Made by a program: the position numbers and the translations under genes. Of a stretch of 64,000 bases of DNA, positions 1-8,078 are shown in pieces (position 1 is the first letter of the stretch; each line of letters opens with the position of its first letter). The notes under the pieces are model-generated. The model made no database searches, had not been told where the DNA came from, and saw nothing but the letters and a program-made list of their open reading frames with translations. Source of the DNA: an uncultured Eubacteriales bacterium (GTDB lineage Bacteria; Bacillota; Clostridia; Oscillospirales; CAG-382). The stretch lies in NCBI GenBank assembly GCA_900551295.1, contig URVJ01000010.1, positions 1 to 64,000 on the forward strand, given 5' to 3'.

Positions 1-81
1 TCGAAACGATGAGAGATACCCACGGCTTGACGGAAAGGGCATTCATCGTGTCAACGGCTTTTTGCCGTCCCTCTTATTCTG

Positions 82-110
82 TTGACAAAGCCGTCGGTTT
101 ATGTTAGTAT
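82..110 (+). promoter_or_regulatory. Promoter of the asparaginase gene
   Basis: TTGACA at 82-87 and TAGTAT at 105-110 are separated by 17 bp. A TG one base before the -10 gives an extended -10. The transcript start would fall shortly before the ATG at 130. A GAGGTG Shine-Dalgarno lies between. Confidence 0.6.
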
Positions 111-129
111 GTCGATGAGGTGAAAACGC

Positions 130-1134
130 ATGAGAAAAAGAATACTGTTTATCGGGACGGGCGGAACGATAGCCTCCGACCTGACAAAGGGCGCGCTGTC
201 TCCGTCTCTCGGGGCTTCCGAATTGCTGCGGCTCGTGCCCGACGTTTCGAAGATATGCGACATAGAAGCAGAACAACTCTTTGCGCTTGACAGCACGGAT
301 ATAATGCCTGAACATTGGCTTGCGCTTGCGGCGCTCATACACGAAAAATACGATATGTTTGACGGCTTTGTTATCGCGCACGGAACGGACACTCTGGCGT
401 ATACGGCGTCCGCGCTTTCATATCTCATACAGAACAGCCGAAAACCCGTTGTCATAACCGGTGCGAAAAAGCCGATAGGGTTTGAGACGACAGACTCAAA
501 ACAGAACCTCTCCGACGCTTTCCGTGTCGCCGCTTCCGATATGCGGGGCGTGCTTGTTGTTTTCGGCGGAACGGTATTGCTCGGCACGCGCGCTCAAAAA
601 ACGCGCTCAAAAAGTTTTGCTGCGTTTTCAAGCCCGAATTTTCCGCCGCTTGCGACGGTTCAGAACGGCAGACTGACTGTGTTTTTCGAACCGAAAGCGG
701 GCGAGGAACGTTTTTATTCGCGCCTTGACTCTTCCGTCGGGCTTCTCAAACTTACACCCGCAACGGATGCGGAACTTTTGCGCTTTATGCTTGACCGATA
801 TGACGCGCTTGTTATAGAGTCTTTCGGTGTCGGAGGTCTGCCCGACAGGGACGGAGACTTTCGCCGCGAAGCGGAACGCGCCGTCAAAAAAGGCAAAACG
901 GTGGTTGTCACAACGCAGGTGCAGAGCGAGGGGACGGATCTTTCCGTTTACAATGTCGGAAGCGACCTTGCCGCGCTCGGCGTGCTTGAAGCGTTTGACA
1001 TGACGCCCGAAGCGTGCTTTACAAAACTGATGTGGCTTTTGCCTCTGACGGACGACCCGACGGAGCGTGAACGCCTGTTTTATACACCCGTCAGTCATGA
1101 TATTCTGCCGCCGCAGGAAATTGCGGTCAACTAA
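130..1134 (+). CDS. ansA: L-asparaginase, type I-like
   Basis: Hydrolyses L-asparagine to aspartate and ammonia, probably in the cytoplasm because no signal peptide is visible. The 334-residue protein carries both family threonine motifs: GTGGTIAS near residue 10 and HGTDT near residue 84. The length fits bacterial asparaginases. The ATG follows a GAGGTG ribosome site and has its own promoter. A glutamine-dependent asparagine synthetase lies downstream in the opposite orientation, so synthesis and breakdown of asparagine sit within 4 kb. The gene ends directly against a hydrophobic reading-frame remnant described separately. The family assignment is secure. Substrate preference for asparagine over glutamine is inferred from the family. 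Confidence 0.93.
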   Translation: MRKRILFIGTGGTIASDLTKGALSPSLGASELLRLVPDVSKICDIEAEQLFALDSTDIMPEHWLALAALIHEKYDMFDGFVIAHGTDTLAYTASALSYLIQNSRKPVVITGAKKPIGFETTDSKQNLSDAFRVAASDMRGVLVVFGGTVLLGTRAQKTRSKSFAAFSSPNFPPLATVQNGRLTVFFEPKAGEERFYSRLDSSVGLLKLTPATDAELLRFMLDRYDALVIESFGVGGLPDRDGDFRREAERAVKKGKTVVVTTQVQSEGTDLSVYNVGSDLAALGVLEAFDMTPEACFTKLMWLLPLTDDPTERERLFYTPVSHDILPPQEIAVN

Positions 1135-1140
1135 AAATAA

Positions 1141-1200
1141 TTAAGGTTTTTTATCTTTGTAATTTTCATGGCAATAGCTTTTTCTATAAAAGTAAAGTAA
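1141..1200 (+). pseudogene. Possible remnant of a type I (holin-like) hydrophobic toxin gene
   Basis: An open frame directly after the asparaginase gene ends in the hydrophobic tail FFIFVIFMAIAFSIKVK, then TAA. This is the shape of the C-terminus of small holin-like type I toxins, which end in a few lysines. There is no upstream start: an in-frame TAA lies at 1138-1140, so the N-terminus is missing. The stop falls just inside the terminator hairpin of an opposing RNA (1142-1308), as in convergent type I loci. This is inference from shape and context, and the frame could be chance. Confidence 0.3.
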
Positions 1201-1308
1201 CCGCCCACAGTTCCAAAATGTAGCGGTTACTTAATCGTACTTTTGGCGCAACCGTTTGAGGTCTTGCCTTTGTATATATATTATATGCCCGGAACGTCGG
1301 TTTGTCAA
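1142..1308 (-). ncRNA. Candidate antisense (antitoxin-like) RNA with promoter and terminator
   Basis: On the minus strand TTGACA (1308 to 1303) and TATAAT (1285 to 1280) are exactly 17 bp apart, a perfect promoter. Transcription would start near 1273 and run about 90 nt to a hairpin with perfect 10-bp arms, AAGTAACCGC at 1195-1204 and GCGGTTACTT at 1223-1232. A U-rich tail follows. No protein is encoded. It converges on the hydrophobic remnant at 1141-1200, which suggests an antitoxin RNA left from a type I toxin-antitoxin locus. Confidence 0.45.
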
Positions 1309-1347
1309 CACCTTAAGCAAAACTTTTTCACGAAAGGAAGAACAGGC

Positions 1348-1935
1348 ATGACAAGCTGTTTCAAAGGCAGATTCAAAGTGACATCAATACGCGGATACCG
1401 CACGATAGGCGGCTCAAAAGAATACCACGGCGGACTTGATTTGGTCGCGCTTGACGACAAAACCGTCTATGCGATAGCAGACGGAACCGTTGACGCAGCG
1501 CCCTACGAGCCGAATGGATTCGGATATTACGTCCGTCAGCTCTTACCCGACGGCAGGCGCATATATTACGGTCACATGGCAAAAGGCAGCGTCGCCGTAA
1601 AGAAGGGCGACAGGATAAAAAAGGGCGACAAACTCGGCACAATGGGAAGCACAGGACGTTCGACGGGCGCGCACACTCATCTTGAGATACGTCCGAAAGG
1701 TACATCAAAGCAAAGTCTTGACATTTCGGAGTTTACGGGTATTCCCAACAAGTCCGGCGCGTACACGTCGGGCAACATCTATTCCTACGACGATACCGTT
1801 GAAACAATGCTAAACGACGGAGTTATCACAAAGGAAAACATGGTCAACTGGGAACTTATGCTCGCTGGCAAGGCGGATATTAAGCCGGAGTTTTTCAGAA
1901 AGATTGTTGAGAGGTATCATGAAAAACTAAAATGA
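1348..1935 (+). CDS. M23-family peptidase (LytM-like)
   Basis: Likely peptidoglycan endopeptidase. The start is ATG 1348, preceded by AAGGAAG at 7 nt spacing. An upstream TTG in frame (1243) lies inside the antisense RNA locus and has no ribosome site. The 195-residue product has the M23 metal ligands: HGGLD near residue 28 and HTHLE near residue 110, with GTMGSTGRSTGAH between. No signal peptide is visible, which is unusual for a wall hydrolase unless it is released by lysis, as with phage endolysins. The C-terminal helical tail resembles tails of phage-type lysins, so an exapted lysin is possible. Confidence 0.85.
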   Translation: MTSCFKGRFKVTSIRGYRTIGGSKEYHGGLDLVALDDKTVYAIADGTVDAAPYEPNGFGYYVRQLLPDGRRIYYGHMAKGSVAVKKGDRIKKGDKLGTMGSTGRSTGAHTHLEIRPKGTSKQSLDISEFTGIPNKSGAYTSGNIYSYDDTVETMLNDGVITKENMVNWELMLAGKADIKPEFFRKIVERYHEKLK

Positions 1936-1949
1936 CGTCATATACGGCA

Positions 1950-1986
1950 AAGCACACCGATTTTTATACACGGTGTGCCTTTTTTG
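1950..1986 (+). terminator. Rho-independent terminator after the M23 gene
   Basis: GCACACCG (1952-1959) pairs with CGGTGTGC (1971-1978) and is followed by a run of seven T. It separates the M23 gene from the convergent asparagine synthetase. Confidence 0.8.
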
Positions 1987-2002
1987 CATTAAATTTAATT
2001 TT

Positions 2003-3865
2003 TCAGCCGTTTTCGCGGTTTACATAGAGCTTGTACCACGTTATAAACGCAAGCACCGTCCAGAGAGTTCTGTAATTGTCGGCTTTTCCGGTTCTGTGAT
2101 CTTCGAGAAGCCTTAAAGCCGCGTCCTTATTTATGAATTCGTCGGCATAAGGAGATTTAATTATATCTTTTGCCCAGTCATAAAGCTCGTCCTTCAGCCA
2201 TACGCGCACCGGAACGGGATAGCCCTTTTTGGGACGCATTACGGTATCGGGATTTACAACGTCGCGGAAAGCGTGTCTGAAAATATACTTCGTCGTTCCG
2301 TTTGAAAGCTTATCTCCGTCGCAGAGTATCTTTGCAGCCTCAAACACCTCTCTGTCAAGGAAAGGAACTCTCGCCTCAAGCGAATGAGCCATGCTGAGCC
2401 TGTCGCCCTTTACAAGTATATCTCCCTTGAGCCATGTGTTAAGGTCGCAATACTGCATTTTGGACAGCATTGAAAGATTCTGTGCCTTTTCGTATATCGG
2501 GTGCGTTATGTCGGTAAACTTAACGTCGGGGTCGTAGGATTTAAGTATCTTTTTCTTGCCCTTTTCATCAAAGATAAAGGCGTTTCCTATAAATCTGTCC
2601 TCAACCGGCGTGACTCCGCGCATAAGCATATGTTTTCCTCTTACGGATTCGGGCAGTGCCGACGCAAACAGTTTTATAACCGACTTTACGGGCTTTGGAA
2701 GTGCGAAGATCTTCTGTGCCGCCTCAACGGTTCCGTAAACTCTGTAACCTGCAAACAGCTCGTCCGAACCCTCTCCCGAAAGTACGACCTTTACGTGCTT
2801 TGCAGCCTCTTCGCAGATAAGATATATCGCAACGGTGGAGGGATCTGCAACAGGAGAGTCAAGATGATATATTACCTTTTCGTATGCGTTTACAAAGTCC
2901 TCAAACGTCGCGACTCTCTTTATGTGGTCAATGTCAAGGTGCTTTGCGATCTCAGACGCGTCGTCCATCTCGGAATAATTCTTTACGCCGAACGAGATTG
3001 TAAACGCCTTTATTCCGGGGCAGAGCTTTGACGCAACTGCCGTAATTACCGCGCTGTCTATTCCGCTTGACAAAAAGCTGCCTACCGGAACGTCGCTCAG
3101 CATATGAGCCTGTATGCTGTTTTCCAGCGCACGGCGGAGATTTTTTTCCTTTTCGTCAAAGCTTATATCGGGACGCGGCTCGAACCTGTAATCGACGTAG
3201 CGCACGGGATTTAATTTTTCTCCGCACATGACTTTTGCATAATGCCCTGCCGGAAGAACCTTTATGTCGGGGCACATGGTGTCGGGTTCGGGAACATACT
3301 GGAACGAAAGATAATTCTGGAGTGCGGTATGGTCTACGGTGTATCCGTCTTTCATATCGGGATCGTGCCTGAACGCCTTGAACTCCGACGAGAACACAAC
3401 GCCGTCCTCTCTCTGCCTGTAATAAAACGGCTTTATGCCGAAAGGATCACGGCCGAAGAACAGCGAATTTTCCTCTCTGTCGAGAATTACTATCGCAAAC
3501 ATTCCGCGCAGCTCTTTTATGAACTTCTCCCCGTCCCTTTTATAAAGAGCGAGTATCGTCTCTATTTCGCTCCTTGTATCAAAGACTTCCCCCTGCTTCA
3601 TGAGTCCGTCGCGCAGTTCAAGGTAGTTGTATATCTCTCCGTTGAAAATTCCCGTATATCGTCCTGTCTTGTCCGTAAACGGCTGAACGCCCTTTTCAAG
3701 GTCGATTATGCTAAGTCTCCTGAACGCCATACAGCAGTTGTCGGTGCGTATCATCTGACTGTCGTCCGGACCTCTGTGCTTTATGGTCTCCGACATATTT
3801 TCAACCGCCGAAACGTCAATCTCGTCTATCGGCGCACTTTTAAATAATCCTGCAAATCCGCACAT
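2003..3865 (-). CDS. asnB: Asparagine synthetase, glutamine-hydrolysing
   Basis: Makes asparagine from aspartate, glutamine and ATP. The 620-residue protein begins MCGFAGLF, so Cys2 is available as the class II glutaminase nucleophile after removal of Met1. The synthetase half carries LSSGIDSA (ATP-pyrophosphatase loop, near residue 265) and LSGEGSDELFAGY near residue 365. Start ATG at 3865 has AAGGAG 6 nt upstream. The length fits family members. It is transcribed alone, convergent with the M23 peptidase gene. Amidation of peptidoglycan precursors or another substrate by such homologues is known but not indicated here. Confidence 0.95.
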   Translation of the reverse strand: MCGFAGLFKSAPIDEIDVSAVENMSETIKHRGPDDSQMIRTDNCCMAFRRLSIIDLEKGVQPFTDKTGRYTGIFNGEIYNYLELRDGLMKQGEVFDTRSEIETILALYKRDGEKFIKELRGMFAIVILDREENSLFFGRDPFGIKPFYYRQREDGVVFSSEFKAFRHDPDMKDGYTVDHTALQNYLSFQYVPEPDTMCPDIKVLPAGHYAKVMCGEKLNPVRYVDYRFEPRPDISFDEKEKNLRRALENSIQAHMLSDVPVGSFLSSGIDSAVITAVASKLCPGIKAFTISFGVKNYSEMDDASEIAKHLDIDHIKRVATFEDFVNAYEKVIYHLDSPVADPSTVAIYLICEEAAKHVKVVLSGEGSDELFAGYRVYGTVEAAQKIFALPKPVKSVIKLFASALPESVRGKHMLMRGVTPVEDRFIGNAFIFDEKGKKKILKSYDPDVKFTDITHPIYEKAQNLSMLSKMQYCDLNTWLKGDILVKGDRLSMAHSLEARVPFLDREVFEAAKILCDGDKLSNGTTKYIFRHAFRDVVNPDTVMRPKKGYPVPVRVWLKDELYDWAKDIIKSPYADEFINKDAALRLLEDHRTGKADNYRTLWTVLAFITWYKLYVNRENG

Positions 3866-3965
3866 GGTAAACTCCTTAAAATGTATATAGGAAAAGTATA
3901 GTCCGAAAATATTAACAAAATAATAAAAAATTCAATATTTTTTTAAACACATTTTGCCACGACTA

Positions 3966-3974
3966 TGGTATACT
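3966..3974 (+). promoter_or_regulatory. Extended -10 promoter for the acidic membrane protein gene
   Basis: TGGTATACT matches the TGnTATAAT extended -10 form. No good -35 is present at 17 bp. The transcript would carry a 40-50 nt leader with AAGGGGG before ATG 4029. Confidence 0.45.
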
Positions 3975-4028
3975 AATAGTGGAACAAAACATTTTTTGTA
4001 TTTAATCAAATTTAAGGGGGACACATCT

Positions 4029-4340
4029 ATGAAAAAGTTTTATTACATTGTCGGAGCTGCCGTAACCGCAGCCGCTGTATTTACGTTTATCGCGGTAATG
4101 CTCAAGAAACTCCGCATTTCGCTTTCTATTGAAGGTATAGACGACGGAGATCTTGACGAAAACGAAAACGGCGACATCGAGCTTTCCATAGATTCCGACG
4201 AAAATAAAGAGGAATCCGACTACAAAGAGGACGAGGAATACCTCAAAAAGGAACTCGACGATATGCTCGCTGAGGAAACCGAAGAACCCGACATCGAGGT
4301 TGAAATACACGAGGAAAAGGACGACAAAGAGGAAAAGTAA
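4029..4340 (+). CDS. Small acidic single-pass membrane protein
   Basis: Unrecognised 103-residue protein. Residues 5-25 form one hydrophobic helix, followed by KKLRIS and then a strongly acidic tail rich in Asp and Glu. The tail includes DDMLAEETEEPDIEVEIHEE. The positive charge after the helix favours a cytoplasmic acidic tail. The start at ATG 4029 is chosen because AAGGGGG lies 8 nt upstream; an earlier in-frame start at 3954 overlaps the promoter. It stands alone between divergent asnB and a convergent Nudix gene. No function is proposed. Confidence 0.7.
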   Translation: MKKFYYIVGAAVTAAAVFTFIAVMLKKLRISLSIEGIDDGDLDENENGDIELSIDSDENKEESDYKEDEEYLKKELDDMLAEETEEPDIEVEIHEEKDDKEEK

Positions 4341-4386
4341 TTCTTTGCGCGTTTCGGCTTTTGCGCCGTGTACGGAAAATAAAAAT

Positions 4387-4434
4387 AACAGCCCGGCTCT
4401 GCATTTTTTATTTGCATTGTCAGGCTGTTTTTTT
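4387..4434 (+). terminator. Terminator after the acidic membrane protein gene
   Basis: AACAGCC (4387-4393) pairs with GGCTGTT (4423-4429), followed by a T run. Confidence 0.6.
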
Positions 4435-4442
4435 GCAGGTAT

Positions 4443-4904
4443 TCAATATCTGCAAAGCGTGCTCTTGCAGAGCCTGTCGTTTTCATAGCTCAGTTTAAGC
4501 GAGAAAAATCCGTTTCTTTTCGTCATTTCTTCAAGAAATATCCGATCTCCCTCCCAGAGAGAAAGGCTCATTACGTCTGCCTTGTCCACCCATTTCAGCA
4601 CGCCTTCGTCGCAGTCTGCATTAAGCTTTCCCGAAAAATCGGTGCAGGTGAAAAGGTGCATATATTCCGTCTGATTTCCCTGCATATCAAAGGTAATGAC
4701 GGCTCTGTAAACAAGCTTGTTTGCGGTAAGTCCCGTTTCCTCGTATATTTCTCTTGCGGCACATTCTTCCGGACTTTCGCCCTCTTCAAATTTTCCGCCG
4801 ACGCCTATCCACTTCCCTGCGTTTTCGTCATTATCTTTCTTTACGCGGTGCAGCATTAAGTATTTTCCGTCTTTTTCAAGATAGCAAAGAGATGTGTTTT
4901 TCAT
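4443..4904 (-). CDS. Nudix hydrolase
   Basis: Probable nucleoside-diphosphate-linked pyrophosphatase, resembling the MutT/8-oxo-dGTP type. The Nudix box is complete near residues 36-58: GGKFEEGESPEECAAREIY followed by EETGL, fitting GX5EX7REUXEEXGU. The protein has 153 residues, normal for a single-domain Nudix enzyme. Its start overlaps the stop of the upstream DUF5131 gene by one base (TAATG on the minus strand), so the two are translationally coupled. The true substrate cannot be read from the sequence. Confidence 0.88.
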   Translation of the reverse strand: MKNTSLCYLEKDGKYLMLHRVKKDNDENAGKWIGVGGKFEEGESPEECAAREIYEETGLTANKLVYRAVITFDMQGNQTEYMHLFTCTDFSGKLNADCDEGVLKWVDKADVMSLSLWEGDRIFLEEMTKRNGFFSLKLSYENDRLCKSTLCRY

Positions 4905-5674
4905 TATTCCTCCCGCAGCAAATCCCCGTCTTTGCCGTCGCGGCAGCCCATGTCGGGCACTGTGTTTATATCCGCGCGTTTTGCCTGAATATGCTGTAAG
5001 CTGCGCGGTACGTTATAGATTTTTCCGTCTTTTAAGAATTTCGCTCCGGTCTGCTTGAAATAAAATCCGACGTTTGCGTCAATACACTGTTTTCTTATAT
5101 CGAGAACCCAGGAATAATCGCATATTCTCGCGTTGTTTCCGCTCTCGCCGCCGACTACAACGCCGCCAAGCGTGCTGTCGAGGTAACGTGAAAGGTCGAT
5201 TTTGCCGAGCAGCGGCTCGCAGGTTATCTGCTTATGCTTTATCGGAAGCTTCATAAATACGGGCAGCCGTTTGTCGCACTCGTTCTGGTTTTCGACGGTG
5301 CAGACAACACACACGTTATCGTATCCGCCGCCCCAATCGTCGGGAATACACTCTTCAAAACGCAGTATGCGCTTTGTGATTATTGTAAATTTAAGATCCG
5401 AACGCTGTTTTATCATCTTCCACATGTCGGCGCGCCATATGTCAGCCTTATCGAGAAAAAAGTCGCTCGTCATACAGGCATAGACATGGGTTCCCGACGG
5501 AATTTTATATCCGCCGTTTTTCTTTGTTTCGACAAGCGCACCGAAAGTCTTGTTTTTCGTGACCTCCGACGCGTCGCGCCCGACAGAGCCGTCTCTGCGG
5601 TAAACATAGCAGTGCTCGCAGCCGGGTGAATATTTTGTGCAGCCGTGCCACGGATTCCAGACAATACTCTGCAT
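4904..5674 (-). CDS. DUF5131 (phage Gp37/Gp68-type) iron-sulfur protein
   Basis: The 256-residue protein begins with WNPWHGCTKYSPGCEHCY, the cysteine signature of the DUF5131 family, which resembles a radical-SAM-type metal site. Later conserved pieces include TITKRILRFEECIPDDWG and VVVGGESGNNAR. The biochemical role of the family is not established. It is the first gene of a two-gene unit with the Nudix gene and starts 8 bp after the end of the DUF523 gene. Four minus-strand genes with cysteine clusters or metal motifs follow one another here, suggesting one transcript. Confidence 0.85.
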   Translation of the reverse strand: MQSIVWNPWHGCTKYSPGCEHCYVYRRDGSVGRDASEVTKNKTFGALVETKKNGGYKIPSGTHVYACMTSDFFLDKADIWRADMWKMIKQRSDLKFTIITKRILRFEECIPDDWGGGYDNVCVVCTVENQNECDKRLPVFMKLPIKHKQITCEPLLGKIDLSRYLDSTLGGVVVGGESGNNARICDYSWVLDIRKQCIDANVGFYFKQTGAKFLKDGKIYNVPRSLQHIQAKRADINTVPDMGCRDGKDGDLLREE

Positions 5675-5681
5675 CTTGCCG

Positions 5682-6140
5682 TCACCCTCCGGTTATTGTG
5701 CCGTTTTTCACGGCGGACTCTCCGAATATTTTTATTCCGTTATCGTAAAGCAGCTTTGCTGCAATTCCGTGTCCGTCTGCAAGCGTATGCGAAAAAGTTC
5801 CGTCATAGATCTTTCCGAAGCCGCAGGACGGGCTTTTTTCTTTTAAAACCGCAATCTTGCAGCCAAAACGTCTTGCAAGCTCAAGCGCTCTCTGCGCGCC
5901 GCGGACAAAGTTATCGGTTACGTCCTTTCCGGACCTTGAATAAACTCTGCCGTCTCTTATTTCCGACGGCTCGCGCGGAATTTCAAGTTTTCCCATACAT
6001 TCCGGGCATACCGGAATTATCTTATAGTTTTCGCAAAGCGCCTTTACATCTTTGTTATCGTTGTCCTCTCCGTCATATTTGCAGGAGTTTCCCAAAAGAC
6101 ACGCGCTTACAAGTATACATTTCTTTTCCGTACACAACAC
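5682..6140 (-). CDS. DUF523 family protein
   Basis: A 152-residue protein recognised by ILVSACLLG near the start, VCPECMG in the middle and LKEKSPSCGFGKIYDGTF in the second half, all DUF523 hallmarks. Conserved cysteines suggest metal or sulfur binding, but the function is unknown. The start is placed at GTG 6140 (TTG 6137 is equally possible), just after an AGGGGC element. A longer frame opens with TTG at 6197 but would overlap the upstream radical-SAM gene by 37 bp. Confidence 0.82.
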   Translation of the reverse strand: MLCTEKKCILVSACLLGNSCKYDGEDNDNKDVKALCENYKIIPVCPECMGKLEIPREPSEIRDGRVYSRSGKDVTDNFVRGAQRALELARRFGCKIAVLKEKSPSCGFGKIYDGTFSHTLADGHGIAAKLLYDNGIKIFGESAVKNGTITGG

Positions 6141-6160
6141 CGCCCCTATTTTTGCAAAAA

Positions 6161-7021
6161 TTACAGTTTGGCTCTCGCAAAACCGCACTTTCTGCAATAT
6201 TTAAATTCGGCATATCCGTTCAGAAATCCGTCGCGGAGTTTTTTTGCCTTTTCGCTGTTTAATATATCTTCGACTGAATCAGTGCCGAGATTTCCGAGTG
6301 CAAGCACGCCGTCGCAGTCGATACAGCACGGGATTACCGTTCCGTCAACAAGCACGCCTATCTGATCTCTCATTCCCATGCACCTTACCTTATCGTTTTC
6401 ACAAGGCTCGCGCCACGAGAATTTTTCTCCGTATTCGAGATAAAACAGTCCGTCTATCTTTATGCCCTTAGGCGTATTCTTCCATTCGCCGTTTTTATAT
6501 TTTTTCCGCAGATAGCTCTCTGCGTCAAGATTAAGTTTTTCGCTTTGAGCGTCCTTCGCCTTTCCCTTTTCGAGATTCCACAATCTCAACACCGACACGG
6601 TTCCGTTCTCCGACGCCATTTTGCAGAAATCCGAGCAGACGCCGAGGTAATTATCGGGAAAAACGCCGTCGCAGTTTGCGGCTTTTGAATGAACCGACAC
6701 GGTTATCTTATAAAGGCAGCCGCAGTCAAGCAGAATATCCTTTGTCTTTGAAAGCAGCGTTCCGTTTGTCGTTATTACAGCCTTAAAGCCGAGATCTTTA
6801 CACACGGCGAGTATTTCGCGAAGATTCGGGTGGAGCAGCGGCTCTCCGAGAACGTGAAGATAGAGATAATCGGTATACGGAACAAGTTTTTTAGCGTACA
6901 TTTCAAAATCGGATACGCTCATGAACTCTTTTTTCCTGTCCGTACCCTTGCAAAAGCTGCAATTCAGATTACAGACGTTTGTTATTTCGACATATACCTT
7001 TGCAAATCGCTTTGTCAGCAC
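6161..7021 (-). CDS. Radical SAM/SPASM-type protein
   Basis: The 286-residue protein has the radical SAM cluster CNLNCSFC near residue 17. A C-terminal SPASM-like part holds CMGMRDQIGVLVDG, VIPCCIDCDG and YCRKCGFA. Auxiliary clusters of this kind occur in enzymes that modify peptides or proteins and in other anaerobic maturases. No precursor peptide or peptidase is adjacent, so the substrate is unknown. It lies 12 bp downstream of the laccase-domain gene and 20 bp upstream of the DUF523 gene, consistent with one operon. Confidence 0.85.
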   Translation of the reverse strand: MLTKRFAKVYVEITNVCNLNCSFCKGTDRKKEFMSVSDFEMYAKKLVPYTDYLYLHVLGEPLLHPNLREILAVCKDLGFKAVITTNGTLLSKTKDILLDCGCLYKITVSVHSKAANCDGVFPDNYLGVCSDFCKMASENGTVSVLRLWNLEKGKAKDAQSEKLNLDAESYLRKKYKNGEWKNTPKGIKIDGLFYLEYGEKFSWREPCENDKVRCMGMRDQIGVLVDGTVIPCCIDCDGVLALGNLGTDSVEDILNSEKAKKLRDGFLNGYAEFKYCRKCGFARAKL

Positions 7022-7033
7022 TTTTTTACTTCC

Positions 7034-7900
7034 TCAAAGCTTTCTTATTCCCGAAACAAAGGTGCCGGAATGACCGCCGTAGCCTCTGTGAGAGAAAAAT
7101 ATATTTCTGCCGTGCTCATCTCTTGCGCAGCACGTACAGAGTCCGCTTACGTCGACGTTTTGCTCTTTAAGTCCTGCATTTATCAGCAAAAGTCTGTTGA
7201 TCTCCGCAAGGTTTGCGTACTTTGCGGTATCTGCGGAGCAGTTTGCGCGGAAAGCGAAAGTGTTATTTACAAGGTTTTCCATTCCGTAAAATGCAAACAG
7301 TCTTTTTACGGCTTGATAGACCTCATCTCCCACCTGGTAGCAGCACATACCGATACACGGTCCTATTGCCGCCGCAATATCGCAAGGATCTCCGAGCATT
7401 TTGGCGCTTTTTACGGCAATATCCGAAACGGTTCCTCTCCAGCCGGCATGAACCGCCGCAACAGAACCTGTTTTCAGGTTTGCAAGCAATATCGGAACGC
7501 AGTCCGCAGTCTTTACGCACAATGCGTCAACATTTTCGGTATTTTTATCGAGCAACGTCGCGTCAAAGCCGTTTTCAAACTGTCTTTCGGGAATTATTCC
7601 GAACCCTGCGTCTGCATTTGTCACTCTTTTTACGTCGCACGAATGAACCTGTCTTGCCGCGCACGCGTTTTCGGGGTTTACGCCGACAATTTCCAGCGCT
7701 CTTTTATAGTTTTCAAGCACATTTTCGGGCGCGTCCGTATATCCGTTTTCATCTTTTCTTGCAAGGCTGACATTAAGGCTGTCAAACGCGCCGCCGCTTA
7801 CTCCGCCGAAACGGGAGGCGAAAAAATGTTTTATATTATATTTTTCAAATACCGGGCTTGTATAGTAAACAAGCTCTTCAAGTTTATTTTTTCTGAACAC
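7034..7900 (-). CDS. pgeF: Multicopper-oxidase-fold YfiH/YlmD family protein
   Basis: This 288-residue protein has the family metal-site motifs: ARQVHSCDV near residue 82, VKTADCVPILL near residue 128, AVHAGWRGT near residue 148 and GPCIGMCCYQVG near residue 179. Members of this family have purine nucleoside phosphorylase/adenosine deaminase activity, and some edit cell-wall precursors (PgeF). It appears to be the first gene of the minus-strand run that continues with the radical SAM, DUF523, DUF5131 and Nudix genes. The exact substrate is not predictable here. Confidence 0.85.
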   Translation of the reverse strand: MFRKNKLEELVYYTSPVFEKYNIKHFFASRFGGVSGGAFDSLNVSLARKDENGYTDAPENVLENYKRALEIVGVNPENACAARQVHSCDVKRVTNADAGFGIIPERQFENGFDATLLDKNTENVDALCVKTADCVPILLANLKTGSVAAVHAGWRGTVSDIAVKSAKMLGDPCDIAAAIGPCIGMCCYQVGDEVYQAVKRLFAFYGMENLVNNTFAFRANCSADTAKYANLAEINRLLLINAGLKEQNVDVSGLCTCCARDEHGRNIFFSHRGYGGHSGTFVSGIRKL

Positions 7901-8078
7901 AGGAACCTCGCTCTTAATACTTTTTCTGAGTGTTGATTATTTGATGGAAAAAGATAATACACTTCTGATTGCAAGTCTATTCTCTCACTTTTCGGAATCG
8001 AAAAGTGGGCGTATAAAGTCGCACTTTGAAGAAAATTTCCTTTTTCCGCCCAAATAATCCAAAATCTGCGTATACCGC

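Noticed and set aside
6830..7936. Plus-strand open frame (368 codons) opposite the laccase-domain and radical SAM genes
   Set aside because: It is a shadow of two well-supported minus-strand genes with complete motifs, and the product is rich in Cys, Arg and Ser without domains.
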